Part shown: positions 44,386-64,000 of the stretch, one piece after another
Layout: every line of letters starts with the position of its first letter
How positions within the stretch are numbered: position 1 is the stretch's first letter
Assembly: GCA_963965975.1 (NCBI GenBank)
Contig: OZ014425.1
Span: 253,001-317,000, forward strand
Source: Xestospongia bergquistia
Taxonomy: Eukaryota; Porifera; Demospongiae; Haplosclerida; Petrosiidae
Reading direction: 5' to 3'
DNA: 64,000 nucleotides
Notes under the pieces: model-generated
Database searches by the model: none
The model's input: only the letters and a program-made list of their open reading frames with translations
Told to the model about the DNA's origin: nothing
Program-made: the position numbers and the translations under genes

Positions 44386-46427
44386 ATGCCATCAAAAAAA
44401 GGAGAAAAAGTTCGTGTAGCTGGAGGCTCCGAGAAAGAGAACAAAGGTCCACGACCTAGTTCTCCTCTGATGCCCGAAGGGAAAGATCCTCTTGAATCAA
44501 TCATCAACATTGTCGAGAAAAGAGCAAGAAATCTGGAGAAGAGAAAGGTTCAGTGACCACACCCCCACAGGTTACTTATTGTATTCATTTTCTAGGTTCG
44601 TCTTGCTGCACTTCAAAGTGAACAGAACGAGGGCAAATCTCTTGATAAAGATCAGGTATATCCTCTGTGTCTTATTTTATTTATCAATTGTATTTCTTTA
44701 GTGTGATGCAGTGTCTAAGTTACCAGAGGTATCAATAAGAGTAGATACTCTTCATGATTTGATATCTGGATTTCAACAATTTCGAGAGGAGTATCAAAAA
44801 GAGATGAAGAGACGACAAAAAACAGAAGACAAACAACGCAGAGATCACGAGAGAGATGTTCACCGTAGCATGGTGCGATACTCATTGAGAATTCAGCAGT
44901 TATTAAATTATTTTGATGATGATGCCAAGGAAGCATTTCGTACAGGTACTGATGGAGCAATTATCCTCTCAGAAGCAGAACTAACTCAACTGGATGAGCT
45001 CTATTGTCTACTAAACCCCACAAGAGCTGGAAATGAACAGTAAGCAACACACACACACAATGTTATTATCCACTCATCCTTTAATACTGTAGATTTGATC
45101 GTCAATTAACACAGGGGACCAATCATCTTGTACTCTTGTTTGAGAAGAGTTCTAAAGAAGTGGTCCACACAACTTGTATCCCAGTCTTGTATCTTTACTA
45201 GTAAATTTACTGATGCTATATTCCTTAATATAATATAATAGATCAATCACTCTATGATTTACTAGAGAGGGTTGATTCCTGTGGTTACTTTGATCAAGTA
45301 CGGAAAGTTCATGAAGAACAACAGGAAGAAGAGGAAGAAGAGGTTGGATTATTTTATTTTATATTTTTATTGATCAAATTCTGGTTTAGGAGTCTGATAA
45401 TACTGACAAAGAACAAGAGGAGTATCAAGTTCCTAATGTGGCTCTGGAACTCCCACCTAACGAGGTAACAAGTAGTAATAAGTGGTTTGTTATCATCTGT
45501 CTGTATAGCCATTTATTGGGGTGGAGTCACCACCTGAAACCACACCTTCTAATCAATTACCCCCTACTCTTTCTCCTCCTATCAAATTTGGAGAGTCTCC
45601 TTTTCATGAACCAGTTCCAATAGATACAAAGGTTGCTCCCATTACTGAGGGATACCATGTATCAGTACCATCACCTGATTTTGTTGGTCTCCAGGGAAGT
45701 AGTGCTTTCTCTCCTATTGGAGATCTGACCTTCATGAGAGATTCACCAAGTAAGTGATTTGTTACCATGACAACTGTTATTATCTTGTTTTAGTTCATCC
45801 TCAGTCAGTTATGTTGGAAACTCAACCTCAATATTCTACATCATTACCATCTTCAGGAGGGCATCCCATGGAATCAGAGCCTCCTCAATCTTTTCCTACG
45901 TCTTATCCACCTGAAGAAACTCCACCCTTTGATTCTCAAACCACACCCCTTACTGACGAAAACTTTGTACCAGAGACAGGTCAGCAAATGGCAGATGATA
46001 AATTAGGAGGCGGGGCTAATAAACAAGTGGAGCAAACAAGTCACCAGTCTCGGAACAGTAAAGTCAGTTATAGATCTCACCCACTAATTAATTAATTAAT
46101 TAATTATCCCTTCATAGGGTAATAGGGGTAGGTGGGGAGGTTCCACTAGTCGACCATATAACCAACATAATGGAGGATACAATGGAGGCAATGGATACCA
46201 CCCACGTGGTGGATATGGAGGACAACCCAAATATGGCAGCAATAATTATCAAAAGAATGGGAGTAATAGAGGAGGTACATGTCATGTAATTTTAGATACC
46301 AATAATTACTTGTTCTGAAGGTCGTCCCAATTACTCCTATAATCGTTCATCAAGAGGAGGAGGAGGAGGAGGAGGAGGCGGGGCTTACAATTCAAAGCCT
46401 ACTCGAGCCCCACATACAGTTCAGTAA
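44386..46427 (+). CDS. CAPRIN1: Caprin RNA-binding protein
   Basis: A cytoplasmic RNA-binding regulator of translation and stress granules. The N-terminal homology region is helical and matches caprin HR1: DPLESIINIVEKRARNLEKR, LRIQQLLNYFDDDAKEAFRT and LDELYCLLNPTRAGNEQ. An acidic EEQQEEEEEEES stretch follows. The middle is Pro/Ser/Glu-rich (45500-46050). The C-terminus is a Gly/Arg/Asn/Tyr-rich RGG region ending in a nine-glycine run (about 46350-46427), the usual RNA-binding tail and a likely PRMT1 substrate. Overall order matches caprin-1. Vertebrates have two paralogues; one is present here. Confidence 0.9.
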
Positions 46428-46525
46428 TTAGGTGTGGGTGTGGTCTTTCTGTAACAATATTTCAATAATAACTTGTTTAGTTTAATTGACATGTATTACA
46501 TTATATTATATAATTATCATTTTAA

Positions 46526-46966
46526 TCAACTATGTTCATTTCTAGGTGGACGAGGGTATCTTTTAATTAGGGGTGGAGCCTCTAATCCTTTACTTGATAT
46601 AGCTTTGTGCATTTCTTCCTTCAAATATAGTCCTAATTTTGATCGAAGTTTCTCAGATGGAGTGTGATAAATATAACTATCAAATCCACCAGCTTTATCA
46701 ATGCATTTCATTGCATTAGTGGTCACTCTTAACTGTAATTTTACTCCTAATATTTGACTGGCGTACGTTTTACGTTGCACGTTTGGAAACCATTTTCTTT
46801 TCGTCCTACAGTTATATGTTACATGTAACGAAATATTGAGAGATTGTAGTTACTTTTTATTAGAGAAGGTAACTCGAACACTGTTCATTATCCCTTTACC
46901 AGCATACAAACCATAATCAGCTCCTTTAGGAACTTGTTTCAAGAAAACTCGTCCCAACAAGACCAT
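46526..46966 (-). CDS. MRPL28: Mitochondrial large ribosomal subunit protein bL28m
   Basis: Two exons. The first (from 46966) encodes MVLLGRVFLKQVPKGADYGL. The second encodes RKWFPNVQRKTYASQILGVK, then TTNAMKCIDKAGGFDSYIYH and TPSEKLRSKLGLYLKEEM, close to the core of vertebrate MRPL28 (DEAYG.D.YIL.TP.EDL.SK.G..LK). About 125 residues, shorter than the vertebrate protein, nearer bacterial bL28 size. A CACGTG box lies 8 bp before the ATG (46974-46979). It converges on caprin, 98 bp between stops. Confidence 0.88.
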
Positions 46967-47227
46967 ACTTTACCACGTGACACACCTTAGAAATTTACGG
47001 CAATTTTATAACGTTTTCGCATATTCCCGTAATTTAGTAAGACTTGTTTAATTTTTAATTTAGTGTTGTTTTTTGAAAAAATTAATTTTAATGTAACAAT
47101 ACAAAACAATAACAAACAAACAACCCTTCGTTACAAAAATTTAGAATATGAGTGAAATGTGGGTAGGATGGCTCATGGTGTAAGAGAGAACGAGAGAGAA
47201 ACTGAGAACTAGAGAGGATTAAGGAGA
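46967..47227. promoter_or_regulatory. MRPL28 promoter and LRP5/6 3' UTR
   Basis: 261 bp, A+T-rich, with a CACGTG box at 46974-46979. The right part is 3' UTR of LRP5/6, with AATAAA-like strings on the minus strand. Confidence 0.4.
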
Positions 47228-56564
<9,337 letters not shown>

Positions 56565-56830
56565 GTCACGTACAAAAAGAGACTCAACTCGCGAGAGAAG
56601 AGAGAGAAGAAATCGTTTTTAGAGATCTTCTCGTAGTTCTTGTCAATCTTTATTGCAGATTAGAGTCTTTTGAAGACGAATAGAGAGAAATGCAAAGACA
56701 CACTCGTGGAAGATGAACGGAGTGATTTCATTAGTTGCAATAGACACACGATATTAAAACTGTATTAAATACCATGTACCGTATATCTTCTATTTAATAA
56801 TGAAAATATTTACGTGTCATCACCACAATA
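56565..56830. promoter_or_regulatory. Shared promoter, LRP5/6 / RIC8
   Basis: 266 bp between divergent starts. It has a purine-rich stretch (AGAGAAGAGAGAGAAGAAAT, 56596-56615) and a TACGTGTCATCACCA segment near the RIC8 ATG. No full CACGTG or TATA box. Confidence 0.45.
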
Positions 56831-59593
56831 ATGGATATGTTATGGAGTAATCTATTATCTTCACAAACTGAGAAAGAAGTCTTTAAAAATCTATCTGATT
56901 TTATAAATGAGGTTATTTGTTTATTAGTTAAATTACAGTAATTATTTTCGCAATTAATTTTTATTTAGAATCAATCAAATTTCCAAATTGAAGGATCATT
57001 GGAAGTTAAAAATGTACGTAAAAAGTATATTATAATATTATGTTCAATATTTCTTTATTTTAAATAGAATATATGCACATTTTTATTTGAACACATCGCA
57101 CCCACAACTCCAGATGATACAAAATGGTCTCTTAAAACACAAACTATAGCATTAACTACATTACGTCTCATGGCTAGAGGCAAAACAGATGGTGTTACAA
57201 ATGCCCTATGTAGTGATGATGGCTTAAACATTTTTTGTGCATTGGCTGATGTGGGTGTGGAAAACAGGCAGAGCAAATTCAAAGATGAAATCTCAGACGA
57301 TGACATCATTAAAGGTTCTATTTATAGATATGTTATGAATCCATAGTCAAATAGCATACATTCATTGTAATGCTTCCTCTCTCTTCTTATCCTAACCACA
57401 GTGATAGTTGAGGCTACAAAGTGTTTGTGCAATATTTTCTTAAACAACAAACATTTAATCTCAAGAAGTTCAGAGCTAGGTATAATAAGAGGTCTATCAG
57501 AGAGATTGACCCTTCATTATGAGAACTTATTACCCATTGAAGTAGTATACTTTGACCTTCGATTGCTCTTCCTGATCACGGCATGTGACTCAAATGAGAG
57601 GTGAATTTCAATCATAACAATTAATTAAGAGGTGGAGGAGTAAACCCCCTTATTAATTGATTAGTTTACTTGTTCATGTACAATGGTATGATGTTTTTAC
57701 AAAAAGTAGAATTGTTTTTACTGTGTGAGTAAACAATAGGTATTCATTAATTAATTAATCTAATTATAAGTATTTGTACATAGATCCATCCATTTAGTAT
57801 GCGCCTGTCCATTCAATTATTGCATTCATCCGTTAATCTGTTTATTGATCCATTCTATCTAGAACTATATTTCGTGAGAAATGTAATGGTCTCTTAATAA
57901 TGACGAATGTAATAGACAAAACGTTGTTTACCGTATCTCCTGAAGCCACACCCACTTTGTTGAATACCACTCCATCTATCGATTGTGCTAGTGAATTTCC
58001 CCTGCGAGCAAATGTAGTCACATTGCCACACCCACTAACAGAGATGGATATCAATGTACTGTGTGAAACATTAAAGACGATATATAATCAAACAGTTCAT
58101 TGGAATGATCATGACCAGATACCAGATGTATGTTAGTTAAATTTAACACTTAACATAACATTGTGGTTAACATATTGTGGTAGCCCATAGCCACATACTA
58201 AATTGTTTTGTTTTTGCAGCTGGAGATTTGACTTCATTATGTATATAAGCAATTATCTTGTTTTCTTAGTACACTCTACAAATAATGACAAGACTTGGTT
58301 ACCTCATTCGATTACTTCTTGTGTCTGTTCCAGCACAACTCAATCCACAAACACTTTTATTAATAAGGTAACGTAAGAGATCATGAATATTGTTATAGCT
58401 CTGACCACTCCTACTTTTAAAGTCATGTAGTAGAAGTATTAGTTAACTTTCCCAAATCTTCGGTTGTCTCTCTTCTTCTCCCTGCTGACATTGAAGTTAA
58501 TCCATATCTTTGTAACTTGTATCCTCAACTTTATCCTTGTAAAGCCGAAAAGACGCAAATTGTTGAAGGGGGTGTGGCTAGTGGAGTGGGTGTGGTTTAT
58601 ACATTGACTATTGATAGAATATTTGAAGGTCACAATATGGCAGCAATTTTAGCACTTGTTAACATTTTACATATCAGACTGGTAAACTGACATTGATCAT
58701 ATGACAGTCATGTGACATTCAGCCTTAGACTAGAGAGAAAAGTGGTCATGCAGTACCTACTTTAATGACAGCATTACGGCAAATTTGTTGTGGTCACAGA
58801 CTTGTACGTCGATTCCTGAGAGCTGAAGTAAGTTTAATAATGATATATAAATTAAGAAAAATCCCATTTTTAAAGATATTGCCTCCATTGGGGGCTATTA
58901 CCAAAAGACCAGATGAAGGAGAAAGTCTTAAGAGCAAGTCAGTTTTATATCTTATGTATTTTGATCACATGACTGTCACATGACTATAGAATAGTTCGTC
59001 TAATGACAGCTGCTAGCACATATGGTGCTGAAGAAGTAACAAGTGAATTCTTATTTGTACTTTGCAAAGAAAATAGTAGGTTAATGTAGATGAATCTGTA
59101 ACTCCACCCACTTAATAGCTTCGCGTTTCATTAAACATGTTGGATATGGTCGAGCTGCTGGTCTATTGATGGCCCATGGATTATTAGGAGGTGGTCCCTC
59201 TCCAGGAGAGTCTCAATATTCAAGTGATGAAGGCACATCAGATACTGAAGAATATGAACAATCCAAACCCAAGTACATAATGTTTATTGTTGCTACACAT
59301 ATAACATTATCTCTAGAGTTGATCCTATCACTGGAGGGCCAGTAGTGAAAGAAGACTCTACTCCATTAGACAATATGACAGATGATGAGAAAGAAGAAGA
59401 GGCAAGAAAATTAGCTGATCTCATAAGAAGATTGAATGAGTGAGGAGACAAAGTTGTATTAACTTAATGACATATTTTATGCAGGAAAGGGATAATTCAA
59501 ATGATGCCATTAGGTAGTGACAACCAACCAATGGAATTTCCTCCTGATGATGACAATGATAAAGGAAATGACCATGATGTAAATGTTGACTGA
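56831..59593 (+). CDS. RIC8: RIC8 (synembryn), G-alpha chaperone and exchange factor
   Basis: Folds nascent heterotrimeric G-alpha subunits and acts as a non-receptor exchange factor. The start at 56831 gives [20 protein letters not shown]. The body is an armadillo/HEAT-like helical repeat. The C-terminal part is most diagnostic: [20 protein letters not shown], then [30 protein letters not shown], the acidic [20 protein letters not shown] (conserved CK2-type region), DPITGGPV and [20 protein letters not shown]. About 530 residues, normal length. An ordinary-looking exon includes [11 protein letters not shown], encoded by two GGGTGTGG octamers. It converges on the next gene, with 62 bp between stops. 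Vertebrates have RIC8A and RIC8B; this is the single ancestral form. Confidence 0.93.
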
Positions 59594-59655
59594 TTTTTTT
59601 AAAATACTAAAACTAAAAATTTTATTAAAATAAATCTACCATTTTATTCTATTGT

Positions 59656-61602
59656 CTAAGTTGTTTTTTTCTTAATATGCACTCGATAAACACGGCAAGA
59701 TATGACAATTGAGATGACAAACCACGCCCCCAACCCAAATGCTACATACAGTGAAATTTCACGAGGCCAAAAAGTATACTTGTAGCTCAAGAAGTACATG
59801 TTGCCATGGGAACCACAAATGGTTTCTTCTAGTTCAACCAAAATACATATGTCATGAGATGATGACCAATGAGGAAAAAATGGCGATCGTAACTTTAACT
59901 GCACTGAGACATCTTGACAATAGAGAGTCATGTTTGTATGTAATTCATCAGAAATTGTTTGTGATAAATTATAAAATAGCTGAGAATATTGCCATTGTTG
60001 TAGGTCAGTACAATTATAACCATAGTCTACACATCGAAGGAAGTAATATGAAGAATGTCCAATATCAAATACCAAAGGGGGATGGTTAGGTGACGGAGAA
60101 AGCATACCACATTGTATGCCGTGGTCACCATGATTATAACTATCACAGCTGCTTAATTCATCAAATTTAGTTCTCACAGCATGATTGGCCTTGTGTATAG
60201 AATCAAATAACCATATAGGATAAGGTATGTCACTGATTTGTTTCCTGATAGTAACACGAGAGCCTTTCAGTAGATAAACAAAGTCTCTAGGAGGGTTTTC
60301 AAGAGTTACGTTATCAGTCTTCAATTTATCACAGGTGGTAGCAAGTACTGTTGCCTGACAGCCGTCATTTTGACCATAAAGTTGCAACTCAATTGTTGGA
60401 GGTGCAAAAAATGGTAAAGGGATAGTTATGATATCTCCTGAGAGAATGATTTCAATTCCATCAACATTATTAGGCAACAATATTAATCCACCAATCATTA
60501 CTACAATACCTAATATCAATGGTAACCAAGTTAAGATCAAAATGATAACCATATAGACTTTTGGCTTGCAGAATGGTCCTGTAAAGAAGACAGAATATTA
60601 ACAAAATGTAAACAAGAGATCCATTTACTAGTTTCATTATTATCATCATTATCACGAACACGTTTTTGTCGCCTTCTTTTATCAACTCTCTTCTTTATCA
60701 AGTGAGTTTTTTCTACAAACAATAGAGTATTATTGATACAACAGCTGTATTTTATCGAATTAATGAAGTGTTTAGTACAGTGCTTATCATATCAACAAAC
60801 CTGATAAGCCATCTTCATTATTCATTGCAGTTTCTATAGCTCCATTGAATTTTTGAACCATTGCACTTTTAGAAAGACGACAATCTCTTTGCCAATCGTG
60901 ATACATCTTCTGAGCCTTTAATCCACCTCCTCCTTCAGATCTCATGGCTTCATCAATTTGTCTGTCAGACAGACTAAGTTGTAAGCCAAACACCCGTGCT
61001 TGTCCATCTGTCATTCTCTCAACTTGACTCCAGACATACGGCTGACTAAAAACCTCTAAATTAAAACAATAATTACTGACAAGAGTACTTTCAAGATTTT
61101 ACCTCCACTAAATTCACTAATAGGTCTTCTTCCACCTGTAAGATATTTAGCAACACGACCAAGTCTAATAGATGATAGAGCACTGTCCAGTTTGTTATAT
61201 GCTGTTCTCTTGTCCATTCTCTCATTCTGTTTTATCCATTTGCGACATACATTCATTGCTTGTACAGCAGGATCATTAGGATCAGCAATGGATATTTGTG
61301 TTACCTCGTGTTCTGGTACTTCAAGAAAAATCCCCAATTTTTTCACTTGAGCATTATTGATACCACTTTTACTGAACAGATTCAGTAGAAAGCGTGGCGT
61401 TAATTCTTCCAAACTGTCTTCATCCTCAGTCACATAGGCAGGTTCAACATCTTCAACTTCTGGGTAAGCTGTGGAACTAACACCAGAATCAACTATATAT
61501 AATATAAACAAATGAAAAGAACATTCCTTATCTTGGATAAGGACAATTCTTACCTCCTCTTCTGCTGGTAGGAAGAACACTGGAATCAGGAAAGGTAGCC
61601 AT
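59656..61602 (-). CDS. Double-death-domain, two-TM membrane protein, paralogue 2
   Basis: The start at 61602 gives MATFPDSSVLPTSRRGG. Two death-fold domains come first. The first (about 61110-61440) reads LTPRFLLNLFSKSGINNAQV, KKLGIFLEVPEHEVTQI, AMNVCRKWIKQNERMDKRTA. The second (about 60787-61020) reads VWSQVERMTDGQARVFGLQL and KMYHDWQRDCRLSKSAMVQK. A basic exon follows (KKTHLIKKRVDKRRRQKRVR), then TM1 (VIILILTWLPLILGIVVMIG), an ectodomain of about 215 residues with about ten cysteines and several N-glycosylation sites (NVT, NCT, NLS, NMT), TM2 (VAFGLGAWFVISIVISC) and a short basic tail. The basic stretch before TM1 puts the death domains in the cytosol. The ectodomain matches no family I know. 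Related end to end to the next gene. Confidence 0.8.
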
Positions 61603-61671
61603 TATATATAACGCTATTGCTAACTTACCAGTAGTAATGCGTGAGGTTGTTATGATAAAATATAAATTAAA
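61603..61671. other. 69-bp gap between the two death-domain genes
   Basis: Must hold the 3' end of the upstream gene and the 5' end of the downstream one. On the minus strand it contains a good splice donor (CTGGTAAGT, about 61625-61633) with no acceptor before the next ATG. Confidence 0.6.
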
Positions 61672-63908
61672 TTAAACTTTATTAAATTTACAAATACAAA
61701 ATGTAATAATTATTGTGATCATAAACCACACTCCTATACCAAAAACCACATACACTACAATCTCACGCTGCAAAGATACATACTTAAAAGTCAAGAAAAA
61801 CATATTTCCATTGGAGCCACAAGTGGTTGCATCTAACTTGGCAAGGACACACACGTTACTGGTAGATGACGGCGAGGGAAAATATTGACGTCGTAATTTA
61901 AGATGAGATGATGTATCTTGTGCTTTTATCACAGTTCTAGATACGGCCATGTCAATGGTAAGAGAAAAGTTATAAGTAACTTCATGAAAACGCCAATGTG
62001 TAACTTGAGTGCAGTTAAAGGAAGGTCCTTCTACACATCGAAGGAAATAATAAGAGGAACTCGTTATATTGAATACCACAGGATTGGAATCACCAGAATT
62101 TACAATGTGACATTGGGCACCTTTCATAGGTCTCCTACAATTATAGCCATGGTCAAATTCAAACTGGTTCTCGACAGCATGTTTTGCTAATTCCAATTTG
62201 TCAAATAACCAGATACCATAAGGACGTGATCTCTCAGGGATATCCTGTGAGTCTATAATTACACTGGAACCTTGTACCAAGTACTCATAGTTTAATGCAG
62301 GATCATTAACTATTATACTGTTAGTTACAATATCATGACAGTTCACTGAAATAACTGTTCCCTCACAGTAATCCTCTGGACCCCAAAGAAGGAGTTCTAA
62401 AAGTGGAGGAGAACGAGAAGAAAGTGGGAGTGCAATGGTGTCCCCTTGACGAATGACTGTGGTTTCTTGTGTGTATTGAAATGCAAACACTGTTAGTATT
62501 ATTGCAGCAATTATAAGCAGAACTAGTATAAACCATGATATACATAGACAACTGAGCTTGACTTTCAGGGGTTTTCCTAGGGACACCAGTGCAATGAATA
62601 TCATGAATTAATAATATATAGTACTACTTACCAATAAATTTGACAATCACATTAGATGCACCTGCATTATTAGTAACAGTAGTAGCATGGGTAGCACCAT
62701 ATCTGTTTGGTTGTTCTAACAAAAGTGTACTTTCATCATCTATTGTGATAGATAGACTTCAAATCTAGACAATAGTATCAAAACAATGAAACTTACTATT
62801 AGTTGGAGGACCACCCACAGTTGGTTCAGTTGGTTCAATAGTTGGTATATGCTCAATCACAGTGGTCATAACATGTGGTGGTGGTATAGGGTCTTCTCTA
62901 ACCTGTAAACTGTCTTCTGGAAGTCCTACTTCAGTCATTGCTTCATTAAGTTTGTCTAACATAACACTGTCTGTTAATTCACTCTCCTTCTTCCATTCTA
63001 CAAACATGCTGAGAGCTTTGATATCACCAGACTCATCAGCTTCTTTTTGCAAAATGTTATCAATAACATTGGTTGACAGACCTAGAGCTAGTCCAAATCT
63101 ACGTGCTTGATGATCATCAAAATCTTTGACTCTCAAATACACAGCACGCTCTGAAAGCCCTAACAAACAAAGAAACAGACCAGTACATATGTTTATCTTA
63201 TTCAAAGATCAACACCATCATTACCTATATATAGATAGCATCAACATTCATCCTCATAATGCATTACTAATAAAGCAATATCATGTTTATGTTTTTGTAT
63301 CAAATCATTTTGTTACATGTAACCTGTATAGTGCTAGCCATAAATTAATTTTATAGTGAGTAATTAAAGTATATATACTTTATATATGTTATTAGTCACT
63401 ACAAATTTATATATAAGTACCTATTCTAGTTGGGAGTCGTGTCCTAGATATTAAGTTTCTTGCAGCACGACCACGTTTCATGTCTTTAAGTACTTGTATA
63501 AGCTCAGTATATGCTTCACGTTCATTCCAGTCTCTCTTGCTCTTCTTCCATTTGTGGAAAACTTCCAAAGCTTGCATAGCAGGATTATTTTGTGGATGAT
63601 GATCCTGAATTTCAGCAATTTGAGCTCTTGTAAGTTGTAGCAATATTCCCAAAAGTTTGACATCACTTAAAGTAAAATCTTTAAATAAATTTAAAAGATA
63701 AGGATCATCCAATGATTGTGAAGACTCTGCGTTATCCTCATCTACAGAGCCTGCATTTGATCTGGCGTAACCCGAATCTCTTCCTTTTACTGCAGAAATA
63801 TCAATCTGTTATTAAAGTAATTCATTGAGATTTGTAGCACTAACCTTTTTGTCTGTCTCTATCTGCTTCTGGCTGTGATTCTAGATCGCTGCTGTAACCA
63901 GTGGCCAT
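61672..63908 (-). CDS. Double-death-domain, two-TM membrane protein, paralogue 1
   Basis: The start at 63908 gives MATGYSSDLESQPEADRDRQ. First death-fold domain about 63430-63705 (LLNLFKDFTLSDVKLLGILL, then ALEVFHKWKKSKRDWNEREA). Second about 62930-63165 (DDHQARRFGLALGLSTNVID, then ALSMFVEWKKESELTDSVML). A Pro/Thr-rich linker and a short exon (NDESTLLLEQPNRYGATHAT) lead to TM1 (WFILVLLIIAAIILTVFAF), an ectodomain, and TM2 (VVFGIGVWFMITIIITFCIC) ending CKFNKV. Ectodomain blocks shared with paralogue 2: GIWLFD/PIWLFD, SSYYFLRCV, NCT, and TCGS-x-GNM-FL-KY. The AATAAA poly(A) signal (61678-61683) overlaps the last sense codons. Family and ligand unknown. Confidence 0.8.
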
Positions 63909-64000
63909 AATTTAAGCTGAAGCCCGCAGCTAGTAACTGCTAGTTAATTTTGGTAGGCGTGGCTATCATGTCCTATTTAGCTGTTATCACTTCATCAACT

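Overview
This is 64 kb of animal nuclear DNA: A+T-rich, densely packed with genes, and with very short GT-AG introns (many of 40-70 bp). The gene content is metazoan: an LRP5/6-type Wnt co-receptor, a tetraspanin, a MICAL, RIC8, caprin, KMT5B/C and a meiotic HORMAD. The compactness, intron size and gene content best fit a demosponge such as Amphimedon queenslandica. That assignment is an inference from pattern; I could not confirm it by search. I see no bacterial, phage, CRISPR, tRNA or rRNA features.

Layout, left to right: 3' end of a coiled-coil gene (+); PUS1 (-) and a HORMA-domain meiotic gene (+) diverging from a 131-bp gap; MRPL57 (-) and a tetraspanin (+) diverging; a four-TM pannexin/innexin-like gene (+); MICAL (+); PRMT1 (+); DRAM-like (-) and a Pitchfork/CIMAP3-like gene (+) diverging; AGBL2/3-type cytosolic carboxypeptidase (-) and an adiponutrin/ATGL-type lipase (+) diverging; ALG10 (-) and two tandem fatty acyl-CoA reductases (+,+) with a third degraded relic; a C6orf89-like gene (-) and TTC6 (+) diverging; KMT5B/C (-) and caprin (+) diverging; MRPL28 (-); LRP5/6 (-) and RIC8 (+) diverging; then two paralogous membrane proteins (-,-), each with two N-terminal death-fold domains.

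The order is an almost regular alternation of divergent starts (110-390 bp apart) and convergent stops (60-210 bp apart), so most promoters are shared and many 3' UTRs probably overlap. Several products share a setting: CIMAP3-like, AGBL2/3 and TTC6 are ciliary or axonemal; MRPL57 and MRPL28 are mitochondrial ribosome proteins; PUS1 modifies RNA; PRMT1 and KMT5B/C are methyltransferases; LRP5/6 and RIC8 act in Wnt and G-protein signalling.

The points most worth a second look are the tandem pair of double-death-domain membrane proteins; a protein with pannexin/innexin topology and cysteine pattern in what looks like a sponge; a HORMAD that keeps a PHD plus winged-helix chromatin-binding region; a GGGYGTGG octamer repeated about 33 times on both strands in exons, introns and spacers; CACGTG boxes concentrated in promoters; and an unbroken 112-unit AG repeat serving as the polypyrimidine tract of an LRP5/6 splice acceptor.
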